From UBA6170 sp942491385 (GTDB taxonomy: Bacteria; Chloroflexota; Anaerolineae; Anaerolineales; Anaerolineaceae), in assembly GCA_942491385.1 (NCBI GenBank), contig CALOAF010000006.1:62001-126000 (forward strand): DNA of 64,000 nt, read 5' to 3'. Each line of letters begins with the position of its first letter. The stretch's first letter is position 1. Position numbers and translations under genes: made by a program. Of the stretch, positions 44,804-52,780 are shown one piece after another. Under the pieces are notes generated by a model, which had not been told where the DNA came from, did no database searches, and saw only the letters and a program-made list of their open reading frames with translations.

Positions 44804-46060
44804 ATGAATAAATTTCTCGGATACACTTGTTCCATTTGTGGGACAGAATATCCATGTACACAAGAACTTTACACCTGTCCTAAAGATGGTGGAAACCTTG
44901 ATATCGTATTGGACATAGCTTCTATCAAACGAAAATATGAAGCCAGTGACATCATCTCGAGAGAAGAAAATTATCTTTGGCGTTATTTACCTTTATTACC
45001 GGTGGCTAACCCTGGGTATGAAGATACTCCTTTCCGTATGTCTGGAGGAACACCAACTTATTCACCACCAGGGTTAAAAAAAGCGCTAGAGCTTAAATAT
45101 TTGTGGATTAAAGATGATGGCAAGAATCCAACCGGTTCATTTAAGGATCGTGCCAGTGCGGTGGTGATCGCCCGAGCTAAAGAATTGGGATCAGAAGTGG
45201 TTGTTACCGCTTCAACAGGCAATGCCGGGGCTGCTTTGGCTGGCCTGGCAGCGGCTGTGGGTCAAAAAGCGATTATTTTTGCTCCAAAAACTGCCCCACC
45301 AGCAAAAGTTGCACAATTACTAGTATACGGCGCAGAGTTGATTCTAGTCGATGGGAATTATGACTCTGCGTTTGATTTAACCATAGAAGCCGTCAATGAA
45401 TTCGGTTGGTATTGCCGGAATACTGGATTTAATCCGTTTACCATCGAGGGTAAGAAAACGGCTGCTTATGAGATTTGGGAAGATGTTATTATCAAAAATT
45501 CATTATGGGACACTCCGTTATCCATTTTTGTCAGTGTTGGTGACGGCAACATTATTTCAGGAATCCACAAAGGCTTCAAAGATTTGTGTTTATTAGGCTG
45601 GTTGGATCAAATGCCCAGATTATTTGGGGTACAAGCCGAAGGTTCTGCTGCCATCGCCAACGCATTTCATGGAAGTACCGAGGACATTATCCCGGTTCAG
45701 GCAAATACAATTGCAGATAGTATTTCTGTTAATTTACCACGAGACGGAATCCGAGCTGTGCGAGCGGCTTCCCAAACAAATGGTTCATATCTGCTTGTAA
45801 ATGACCAGCAAATATTAAATGCAATTTCTGAGCTTGGAAAAGTTGGGATATTTGCTGAACCTGCTGGTGCAACTGCTTATGCAGGCTTGGTGAGTGCAAT
45901 CGAATCAGGTATGATAAAAGCGGATGATCCAGTTTTGGTCGTCAATACCGGATCAGGTCTTAAGGATATACGGGCAGCCATGATGGCCGTTAAAGATGCA
46001 CCAATAATCGAACCAACTTTGCAATCCTTGAAAAAACATCTTCAATCGAAGAGAGAATAA
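44804..46060 (+). CDS. Threonine synthase-like PLP enzyme
   Basis: The 418-residue fold-type-II PLP protein has an N-terminal zinc ribbon (CSICGTEYPC, CPKDGG), the PLP Lys in NPTGSFKDRAS (Lys114), the phosphate loop STGNAGAALAG and the C-terminal VVNTGSGLKD. These are threonine synthase features, and threonine synthesis from O-phosphohomoserine is the default call. Its promoter carries the same palindrome as the purine genes, and no other threonine genes are nearby, so it might instead act on an amino acid from purine breakdown. A GT2 gene follows after one base. Confidence 0.82.
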   Translation: MNKFLGYTCSICGTEYPCTQELYTCPKDGGNLDIVLDIASIKRKYEASDIISREENYLWRYLPLLPVANPGYEDTPFRMSGGTPTYSPPGLKKALELKYLWIKDDGKNPTGSFKDRASAVVIARAKELGSEVVVTASTGNAGAALAGLAAAVGQKAIIFAPKTAPPAKVAQLLVYGAELILVDGNYDSAFDLTIEAVNEFGWYCRNTGFNPFTIEGKKTAAYEIWEDVIIKNSLWDTPLSIFVSVGDGNIISGIHKGFKDLCLLGWLDQMPRLFGVQAEGSAAIANAFHGSTEDIIPVQANTIADSISVNLPRDGIRAVRAASQTNGSYLLVNDQQILNAISELGKVGIFAEPAGATAYAGLVSAIESGMIKADDPVLVVNTGSGLKDIRAAMMAVKDAPIIEPTLQSLKKHLQSKRE

Positions 46061-46061
46061 T

Positions 46062-47006
46062 TTGGAAAATTCACCAGTATTTACAATTATTGCCCCAATT
46101 TTTAATGAACTAGAAAATTTACCCATCCTTTTTGATCGTATATCTAAGGTCTTGGATCAAACTGGAGAAGCATGGGAACTTATCCTGGTGGATGATGGTT
46201 CAACCGATGGTTCTACGGATGTGATCCGGGAAATTGCTAAGAAAGATGAACGGATCAGACCTGTCATTTTTGCTAGAAATTTTGGTCATCAGATAGCTGT
46301 TACGGCGGGATTAGACTATAGCCGTGGAAAAGCAGTTGTAATTATTGATGCAGATTTACAAGATCCACCAGAGGTGATTCTTCAATTAATTGAGAAATGG
46401 CGCGAAGGGTTTGAAGTTGTTTATGCAGTGAGATCAGAACGGGAAGGTGAGACGTACTTTAAGAAGGTCACTGCCTCCGTCTTTTACCGCCTGATTTTCA
46501 GAATTACTGATGTCAAGATTCCTTTGGACACCGGCGATTTTCGGTTGATGGATCGAAAAGTAGTTGAGGTAATGAATTCGATGCGGGAACACCACCGTTT
46601 CCTGCGAGGAATGTCAGCCTGGGTTGGATTTAAACAAGTCGGTGTGACTTATAAAAGAGTAGCGCGGATTGCCGGTGAAACAAAATATCCGCTGAAGAAA
46701 ATGATGAAATTGGCTTTGACCGCTATAACCGGTTTTTCATACGTCCCATTACAAATAGCCACTTATGTAGGATTTATATCAGCTGGTATCAGTCTGATCA
46801 CAATTCCGATAGTAATTTTGATGAGAATGCTCGGATCTCAGCAATTTACTGGTCAGGCAACCACATTGATTGCTGTTTTATTTCTTGGCGGCGTTCAATT
46901 AATTTCTCTAGGAATTTTAGGAGAATATATTGGACGTATCTATGATGAAGTTAAAGGGCGACCACTCTACATTGTTAGTGAAGCACCTACAGAGAAAAAA
47001 AAATAA
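46062..47006 (+). CDS. GT2 polyisoprenyl-phosphate glycosyltransferase (GtrB/DPM-like)
   Basis: The 314-residue protein has a GT-A domain (TIIAPIFNELENLPILFDRI, LVDDGSTDGSTDV, VIIDADLQDPPEVI, LDTGDFRLMDRKVVE) and two C-terminal transmembrane helices, as in GtrB-type enzymes that load a sugar on undecaprenyl phosphate. The start is TTG 46062, one base after the preceding stop and behind GAGAG; there is no better start nearby. Its presence inside a purine and PLP gene block is odd; it is probably carried by co-transcription. Acceptor and sugar cannot be told. Confidence 0.88.
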   Translation: MENSPVFTIIAPIFNELENLPILFDRISKVLDQTGEAWELILVDDGSTDGSTDVIREIAKKDERIRPVIFARNFGHQIAVTAGLDYSRGKAVVIIDADLQDPPEVILQLIEKWREGFEVVYAVRSEREGETYFKKVTASVFYRLIFRITDVKIPLDTGDFRLMDRKVVEVMNSMREHHRFLRGMSAWVGFKQVGVTYKRVARIAGETKYPLKKMMKLALTAITGFSYVPLQIATYVGFISAGISLITIPIVILMRMLGSQQFTGQATTLIAVLFLGGVQLISLGILGEYIGRIYDEVKGRPLYIVSEAPTEKKK

Positions 47007-47025
47007 AGGAATAGGATAATTTAAC

Positions 47026-48504
47026 ATGGCAAAAATAGATTTTTCAATAAATGAAGAAGCAAGAAACCGGACAGTTTTACGGGCACGGGAAAGAAATATC
47101 ATTCTCCCGACTCTTGCACAACAACGAAATCCAGAAACAGTTCCCCAAAAAATTAAAGAGGAATTAACCAATATTGGATTATGGGATATTCATCCTAGAA
47201 ATCTTTTCCGGATCACATGGAAAAATGAGCCCACTGATTTTGGGGGAAAATTTGACGGGGTTAATTATTTTGAATTACCTTCATCACTTACTGGTGTAAA
47301 AGCACGAATCATTGTTTTGGTTGGAAAATGGTTTCCAACTGGAGCCCATAAAGTGGGAGCTGCCTATGGTTGTCTGGTTCCTCGATTGGTTACCGGTCAA
47401 TTTGACCCGACGGTCCATAAAGCGGTGTGGCCATCTACCGGAAATTATTGTCGTGGCGGTGCCTACGATTCAAAGTTATTAGCTTGTGATTCTATTGCAA
47501 TCCTTCCTGAAGAAATGAGCCAGGAACGATTTGATTGGCTGAAGAATGTCGCTACGCAGGTGATTGCAACACCTGGAAGTGAATCCAACGTAAAAGAAAT
47601 TTTCGATAAATGCTGGGAACTACGCCAATCTGGTGAACCTCTGGTAATTTTCAACCAGTTTGACGAGTTTGGTAATTATTTGTGGCATTATAGTGTCACT
47701 GGCAATGCCTTTGAAGATATTCTTAACGCAGAAATGAAACCCAATAGTAATTTTGCTGGTTTTTGTGCGACGACTGGATCGGCTGGCACTATCGGTGTGG
47801 GTGATTATCTCAAACACAAATACCCGACGATGAAAATCGTTGCGTCAGAAGCTTTACAATGCCCAACATTACTCAATAATGGTTTTGGCGCACATCGTAT
47901 TGAGGGAATAGGTGACAAACACGTTCCGTGGATTCATAATGTCAGAAATACTGACATGGTGACAGCAATTGATGATAATGCGGTTGTACAAATTGTGCGC
48001 TTATTCAATGAACCTGAAGGTAAGAAATATTTAGCCAAGAAAGGCGTGCCAGAAAATATTATTAAGAACTTGCATCTGTTTGGTCATTCAGGTATTGCCA
48101 ATATGCTTACGGCAATTAAGTTTGCAAAATATTATGAACTAACAGAAGAAGATATTGTCCTGACTGTTCTTACTGATTCTGTCGAATTGTATGACTCGAG
48201 AGTTGTTGAGTATCAAGAGCAGTTCGGTGATTTTACAAGCCATGATGCTGCTGAAGTATTCGCATCCAGGCTTATGGGTGAAACAACGGATAATATGCAG
48301 GAATTAACCTATCTAGACAGGAAACGTGTACACAATCTGAAATATTACACCTGGGTTGAACAACAAGGTAAGACCTATGATGAGATCATGGACCAGTGGT
48401 ATGACAAGAATTATTGGACTGGTTTCCAATCTCAGTTGGATGAAATTGATGAATATATTACAGAATTCAATGATCGGGTTGGTTTGTTAAAAAAATACAT
48501 ATAG
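47026..48504 (+). CDS. Fold-type-II PLP-dependent enzyme of unassigned function
   Basis: The 492-residue protein resembles cysteine synthase/ammonia-lyase relatives. The likely PLP Lys is Lys109 in FPTGAHKVGAA, the phosphate or substrate loop is WPSTGNYCRGGAYDSK, and CATTGSAGTIGVGDYLK follows. It is about 100 residues longer than YgeX (diaminopropionate ammonia-lyase), with a distinctive N-terminal region and a long C-terminal helix-rich tail. I recognise the fold but not the substrate. It lies between YgeW/YgeY/carbamate kinase and the dihydropyrimidinase, the place YgeX would take in an enterobacterial cluster. A terminator follows the stop. Confidence 0.75.
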   Translation: MAKIDFSINEEARNRTVLRARERNIILPTLAQQRNPETVPQKIKEELTNIGLWDIHPRNLFRITWKNEPTDFGGKFDGVNYFELPSSLTGVKARIIVLVGKWFPTGAHKVGAAYGCLVPRLVTGQFDPTVHKAVWPSTGNYCRGGAYDSKLLACDSIAILPEEMSQERFDWLKNVATQVIATPGSESNVKEIFDKCWELRQSGEPLVIFNQFDEFGNYLWHYSVTGNAFEDILNAEMKPNSNFAGFCATTGSAGTIGVGDYLKHKYPTMKIVASEALQCPTLLNNGFGAHRIEGIGDKHVPWIHNVRNTDMVTAIDDNAVVQIVRLFNEPEGKKYLAKKGVPENIIKNLHLFGHSGIANMLTAIKFAKYYELTEEDIVLTVLTDSVELYDSRVVEYQEQFGDFTSHDAAEVFASRLMGETTDNMQELTYLDRKRVHNLKYYTWVEQQGKTYDEIMDQWYDKNYWTGFQSQLDEIDEYITEFNDRVGLLKKYI

Positions 48505-48525
48505 AGATTTTCTTTTCTAACACGG

Positions 48526-48558
48526 GGTTCTATGGATTTACTTCATAGAACCTTTTTT
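48526..48558 (+). terminator. Terminator after the PLP enzyme gene
   Basis: GGTTCTATG / CATAGAACC with a 9-base loop and six T. It contains the ATG at 48532, which rules out that ATG as the start of the next gene. Confidence 0.87.
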
Positions 48559-48582
48559 GTAAAATTGATAGGGACCATAAAA

Positions 48583-49149
48583 ATGAATTCTTTACCAGCG
48601 GACATTGATCTTGTTCTTGTTGCTATTCTGCCAGATCCGAAAGATCTTGAATTAGCCCGGTTATTGGGTTGGTATCGTATCCCCCTAAAAAGCGCTCCGA
48701 AGGTTGTATCCGTGGATTTTCTGGCTTTTTACCAGACAGCGGCGTTTGACGAAGAAAATCGTTGGCGGATTAAGTTTGTTGCACCAGTAAAAGGTCATGA
48801 ATTGACCACCCGCGGGCAATTGTTTCGGGATCAACCAGATCATCCAAGAGCCAATGAAGAATATTTCAAGATACAAATTGGAGATTTAATATCTCTAAAT
48901 AACCACATTCAAGCAGATCGTTGGCGTAGAATCACTTTTTTTTATACAACGGGATTGCTATTAAAAAATGCCTCATCAGTTCGTGACCTGGTAGTGGAAG
49001 GAGAAGAGCGGGAAATTTTATGGAAATCACTCAGAGAAAGAGCTCAAAATAATGATGAATATCTTAGGACAGAAGATTCCAGTCAAAAATTTGAAATTGA
49101 TTTTTTGAAGATACTTCAGGAATGGGATAAAATCAAAGATGAATTGTAA
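48583..49149 (+). CDS. Unrecognised soluble protein upstream of dihydropyrimidinase
   Basis: I do not recognise this 188-residue protein. It has no signal peptide or membrane helix. It begins MNSLPADIDLVLVAILPDP, followed by the stretches LLGWYRIPLKSAP and VDFLAFYQTAAFDEENRW and then by DRWRRITFFYTTG; the spread of Trp, Tyr and Arg suggests a compact alpha/beta nucleic-acid or nucleotide-binding fold, but this is a guess. ATG 48583 is chosen because the longer frame from 48532 starts inside the terminator hairpin. It lies 28 bases before the dihydropyrimidinase gene and may share its mRNA. Confidence 0.65.
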   Translation: MNSLPADIDLVLVAILPDPKDLELARLLGWYRIPLKSAPKVVSVDFLAFYQTAAFDEENRWRIKFVAPVKGHELTTRGQLFRDQPDHPRANEEYFKIQIGDLISLNNHIQADRWRRITFFYTTGLLLKNASSVRDLVVEGEEREILWKSLRERAQNNDEYLRTEDSSQKFEIDFLKILQEWDKIKDEL

Positions 49150-49177
49150 TTAATCAAGAAAACAATATGAGGAAGAA

Positions 49178-50599
49178 ATGAAAACGATTATTCGGGGTGG
49201 AACAATAATTTCTGCATCTGATGAATGTGAAGCAGATATTCTGGTTGAGAATGAGAAAATTTCCATGATTGGGACTGATTTGCCAACCGAGGGGATAGAT
49301 CAAATTGTTGAGGCTCAAGGGAGGTTTATTCTACCCGGTGGAATAGACCCACATACTCACTTCGATCTTCCAATGTTTAACACCGTATCCTCAGATGATC
49401 ATTACAGCGGACATAAAGCAGCCGCCTTTGGAGGAACAACAACCGTTCTCGATTTCGTTCCTCAAACTGGTTATGATTTAAAAAAAGATATTAGTGATTG
49501 GTTTATTAAAACAGAGGCAAAAGCAGCCATTGATTATGGTTTTCACATGAACATATCCCAATTTAATGCAGAAGTTGCAAAACAGATCCCTTCTCTAATC
49601 GATTTAGGGATCACCTCTCTGAAGGTTTTTACAGCGTATAATGAAACTCTGCGAATACCAGACGTTGAAATTTTTAAAGTAATGCGCATAGCAAAAAAGT
49701 ATGGGTTTCTGACAATGATGCATGCAGAGAACGGAGATATTATCGAGATTCTTGTTCAGGAAGCATTAGCATCTGGACACACAACTCCTGAGTGGCATGC
49801 GCTCACGAGACCTGCTTGGGGGGCGGCAGAAGCGGTTAGCAGAGGTATTTCCCTTGCTGCGCATACTGATGCGCCTTTATATATTGTGCACATGAACACC
49901 GGGGGAGAGGTCGACCAATTGGCTTATGGACGGGATTTAGGAATTCCGGTTATGGGAGAAACCTGTCCCCAATATTTGTTTTTCACGATCGAAAATCTTA
50001 AGCAACCTGACGGCGCAAAGTGGATTTGCTCACCGCCTATGCGATCTGAAGCGGATAATGAGCAATTGTGGCAGGGGATCATGGATGGAACCATTCAGGT
50101 ATTGGGGACTGATCATTGTCCATTCTTCTATAACGGAACTGTGCCCATTCATTATGAAGGAAAAGAAGTAAAAATTCCTGGAAAAGAATTGGGTAAGGAT
50201 GATTTCACTAAAATTCCAAATGGATTACCTGGAGTCGGTGATCGGTTACCAATATTTTGGACAGAAGGGGTAGTAAAGGGAAGAATTACGCCCAACCAAT
50301 TCGTTGCGCTTACATCCACAAACCCTGCAAAAATATTTGGTTTGTATCCAAAAAAAGGCGTCATTCAACCAGGAAGTGATGCTGATTTGGTGATATGGGA
50401 TCCAAACAAAAAGATAAGATATGGAATTGAGTGGTCTCACCAGCGCACCGATTATAACCTCTATGAAGGGTGGGATTTAGAAGGATTCCCGGAAAAGGTT
50501 TTCTCCAGAGGATGTTGTATTGTTGATGGTAAGAATTGGTTAGGGAAAGCCGGAAGTGGAAAATTCATCAAACGCAAACCATTTAGCGCTACTTTATAA
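49178..50599 (+). CDS. hydA: Dihydropyrimidinase / hydantoinase (HyuA-like)
   Basis: The 473-residue cyclic amidohydrolase has PGGIDPHTHFDLP (metal HxH), the carboxylated Lys in SLKVFTAY (Lys149), MHAENGD, YIVHMNTGG and GTDHCPF (metal Asp), all normal for dihydropyrimidinases. It opens 5,6-dihydropyrimidines or hydantoins to N-carbamoyl acids. In enterobacterial purine/urate clusters the orthologous HyuA sits beside ygeW-X-Y. GAGGAA lies before the ATG. It closes the accessory block. Confidence 0.93.
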   Translation: MKTIIRGGTIISASDECEADILVENEKISMIGTDLPTEGIDQIVEAQGRFILPGGIDPHTHFDLPMFNTVSSDDHYSGHKAAAFGGTTTVLDFVPQTGYDLKKDISDWFIKTEAKAAIDYGFHMNISQFNAEVAKQIPSLIDLGITSLKVFTAYNETLRIPDVEIFKVMRIAKKYGFLTMMHAENGDIIEILVQEALASGHTTPEWHALTRPAWGAAEAVSRGISLAAHTDAPLYIVHMNTGGEVDQLAYGRDLGIPVMGETCPQYLFFTIENLKQPDGAKWICSPPMRSEADNEQLWQGIMDGTIQVLGTDHCPFFYNGTVPIHYEGKEVKIPGKELGKDDFTKIPNGLPGVGDRLPIFWTEGVVKGRITPNQFVALTSTNPAKIFGLYPKKGVIQPGSDADLVIWDPNKKIRYGIEWSHQRTDYNLYEGWDLEGFPEKVFSRGCCIVDGKNWLGKAGSGKFIKRKPFSATL

Positions 50600-50608
50600 A
50601 ATTTCCCT

Positions 50609-52201
50609 ATGTTGACACTTGTACCCATAGGTCTTAATTTATTTGCAGCTGGTCTGATCCTGATTCTCTCCAGGATTAAAGCAAATATCGGACGGGTCTG
50701 GTTAATCGCAACAATCTTTTCTCTCAGTAATTGGGGCATAATTTTAGGTCTTCGCTGGCTTTATCCATTACAAATTAATTTTCCAGAATGGTTTCCAATC
50801 GGTGAAATATCCCAAAGGGGAATTATCCTTCAATTGGACTCTTTCTCCTGGCCAATTTTGCTAGCTTTGTGCGCTGTCCAGACTGCAGTGATCATTACTG
50901 ATTCTAGTCGGCTTGATGAAATACCTTCACCTTCTATCTGGGCTGGACTTTTTCTTGTATATGGGTTTGGAATTCTGGCAGCTTTAACCAGCAGTATTAT
51001 CTCAATATTCCTGGTGTGGGCTCTGGTCGACATTGTTGAATTTTTGATTCTCATTCGAACGGCTATTTCTGATCAAAAAGTAAATGAAATTGTGGTTTCG
51101 TTTGCTGTGAAAACCCTAGGATTATTTATTTTAATTTTTGGATTATTGTTTAGCTATAAACTTGGCACACCACTGAAGATTGGTCAACAAGTAAATGACC
51201 TAGGTTTTATCGTCCTCATCGCTGTAGGCTTGCGGCTAGGCGTTATCCCATTTAACTTGCCATTTGTGAGTGGTTCTCCCATTCGTAGGGGTTTGGGAAA
51301 TTCAATTCGGATGGTGAGTGTAGCTGCTTCAATCATTATTTTATTACGATTGCCAATGGGAAACTTCGCCGCAGGAACCCAGGGGATACTCCTCACCTTG
51401 ACGACTATTGGAATATTTTTTGGGTCTATTATGTGGTATGGTTCTTCATCCGAATTGGAAGGGCGACCTTATTGGATAGTAAGCATGGCCGGATTGGCAA
51501 TTTATTCATCTATCAATGGAAATCAAATTGCTACTTTAGCATGGACATTGGCTCTAATACTAAGTGGATCAGTTTTGTTCTTGTATTCTGCAAGAGGAAA
51601 AAAACTGACCATTTTACCGTTAATGGCATTGATTGGGATAACTGGCTTACCATTTACGCCGTCTGTGATTGGTTGGGAAGGAATTATCATCAGCGGCAGA
51701 ATTTTTGGAAATATTGTTATGATTCTGTCCGTATCGTTCATTATTTTGGGTTATCTTCGGCATGCAACCAATACAGATTCATTGTTAATTAAAAAGGAGA
51801 GATGGATTTGGATTACTTATCCCCTGGGATTACTCATTTTGGTCATTTCTCAGTGGCTCATTTTTCTTGTCAGTGACCTGCAATGGTATCTTACGGGTAA
51901 ATTGTTTGCAAGTTTTGTTGCGTTTCTATTGCCAATCCTCTTCTATTTTTTGATACGAAAATTTTTCCAGAAATCAGATTATGCAGAATTTTTAAAAAAG
52001 GTTTTAGAGCCTATAGGTGATTTTATAATCAAATTTCTGAGTTTTCGTTGGCTTTATCAACTTCTTTGGTCAATTCTTGGTATGGTTCAGCGTATTGTAA
52101 ATATTATTTCCAGTATCCTTGAAGGCCAGGGAGGAATTGTCTGGGTAATTGTTTTTCTTGTCATGATCATCACCTTGATAACTTCAGGAGATTTATCGTA
52201 A
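50609..52201 (+). CDS. Complex-I antiporter-like membrane subunit (NuoL/M/N family), divergent
   Basis: The 530-residue protein has about 14 transmembrane helices with the overall layout of NuoM/NuoN/MrpA-type proton channels: WALVDIVEF at the place of the TM5 Glu helix, and LRLGVIPFNLPF where family members have a Lys before PxFPFHTW; here that position appears to be Arg. A long C-terminal membrane tail follows. Only the fold and family are supported; a proton or sodium translocation role is inferred. It begins a three-gene unit in which stop and start codons touch or overlap. Confidence 0.72.
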   Translation: MLTLVPIGLNLFAAGLILILSRIKANIGRVWLIATIFSLSNWGIILGLRWLYPLQINFPEWFPIGEISQRGIILQLDSFSWPILLALCAVQTAVIITDSSRLDEIPSPSIWAGLFLVYGFGILAALTSSIISIFLVWALVDIVEFLILIRTAISDQKVNEIVVSFAVKTLGLFILIFGLLFSYKLGTPLKIGQQVNDLGFIVLIAVGLRLGVIPFNLPFVSGSPIRRGLGNSIRMVSVAASIIILLRLPMGNFAAGTQGILLTLTTIGIFFGSIMWYGSSSELEGRPYWIVSMAGLAIYSSINGNQIATLAWTLALILSGSVLFLYSARGKKLTILPLMALIGITGLPFTPSVIGWEGIIISGRIFGNIVMILSVSFIILGYLRHATNTDSLLIKKERWIWITYPLGLLILVISQWLIFLVSDLQWYLTGKLFASFVAFLLPILFYFLIRKFFQKSDYAEFLKKVLEPIGDFIIKFLSFRWLYQLLWSILGMVQRIVNIISSILEGQGGIVWVIVFLVMIITLITSGDLS

Positions 52202-52780
52202 ATGGACACTGTAATCGATTATCTTCCTGTGGTATTAGCCGGATTATCTTCCTTAATCCTTTTTACAAACAAAAAATGGCGTTGGAATATCCTGGCTATT
52301 GCTGTCATTTATGTATCTGTATTTTGGATGGTGCTACAAGTATGGTCTCCCGGGCTGGCTGTTGTCAAATTAATTTCAGGTTGGATGGCAGGTGCAATCC
52401 TTGGTTCGGCTGTAAAAGAAGAGTCAGTGGAATTAGTAGAAGATAACAAGGTGGAACAAAGATTTAAACTGATTATCGTCCTTATTATCTGGATCTTTAG
52501 TTTTTCCATCACGCAAAGTATTAGTGCCCGTTTACCGATTCCCGATGCACTTGTTTGGGGTGGTGTTCTTTTGATTATTATGGGAATAATACTAATCGGA
52601 ATGGCCGTTCGACCAATACGGGTTATATTTGGTTTACTGACTGCTTTTTCTGGTTTTGAAGTCCTATATGCCGGTGTGGAACAATCCTTGTTAGTAGCCG
52701 GATTTCTTGTCATTATCACTTTGGGCATCGCATTGGTTGGTGTTCTTTTTATTCAACAAGAAGAAGGAGAAATTGTGTGA
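52202..52780 (+). CDS. Small integral membrane protein, possibly NuoK/HyfE-like
   Basis: The 192-residue protein has about six transmembrane helices in two groups separated by an acidic loop (KEESVELVEDNK). The second group (GLLTAFSGFEVLYAGVEQSLLVAG with a membrane Glu) resembles the small NuoK/HyfE/MrpC subunits. The ATG directly follows the upstream stop with no gap, and the next gene overlaps its stop, so the three are translated together. The assignment is weak; it could also be a lineage-specific partner. Confidence 0.6.
   Translation: MDTVIDYLPVVLAGLSSLILFTNKKWRWNILAIAVIYVSVFWMVLQVWSPGLAVVKLISGWMAGAILGSAVKEESVELVEDNKVEQRFKLIIVLIIWIFSFSITQSISARLPIPDALVWGGVLLIIMGIILIGMAVRPIRVIFGLLTAFSGFEVLYAGVEQSLLVAGFLVIITLGIALVGVLFIQQEEGEIV

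Noticed and set aside
48532..48582. N-terminal extension of the unknown protein from ATG 48532
   Set aside because: That ATG lies inside the terminator hairpin of the preceding gene; ATG 48583 is more likely.
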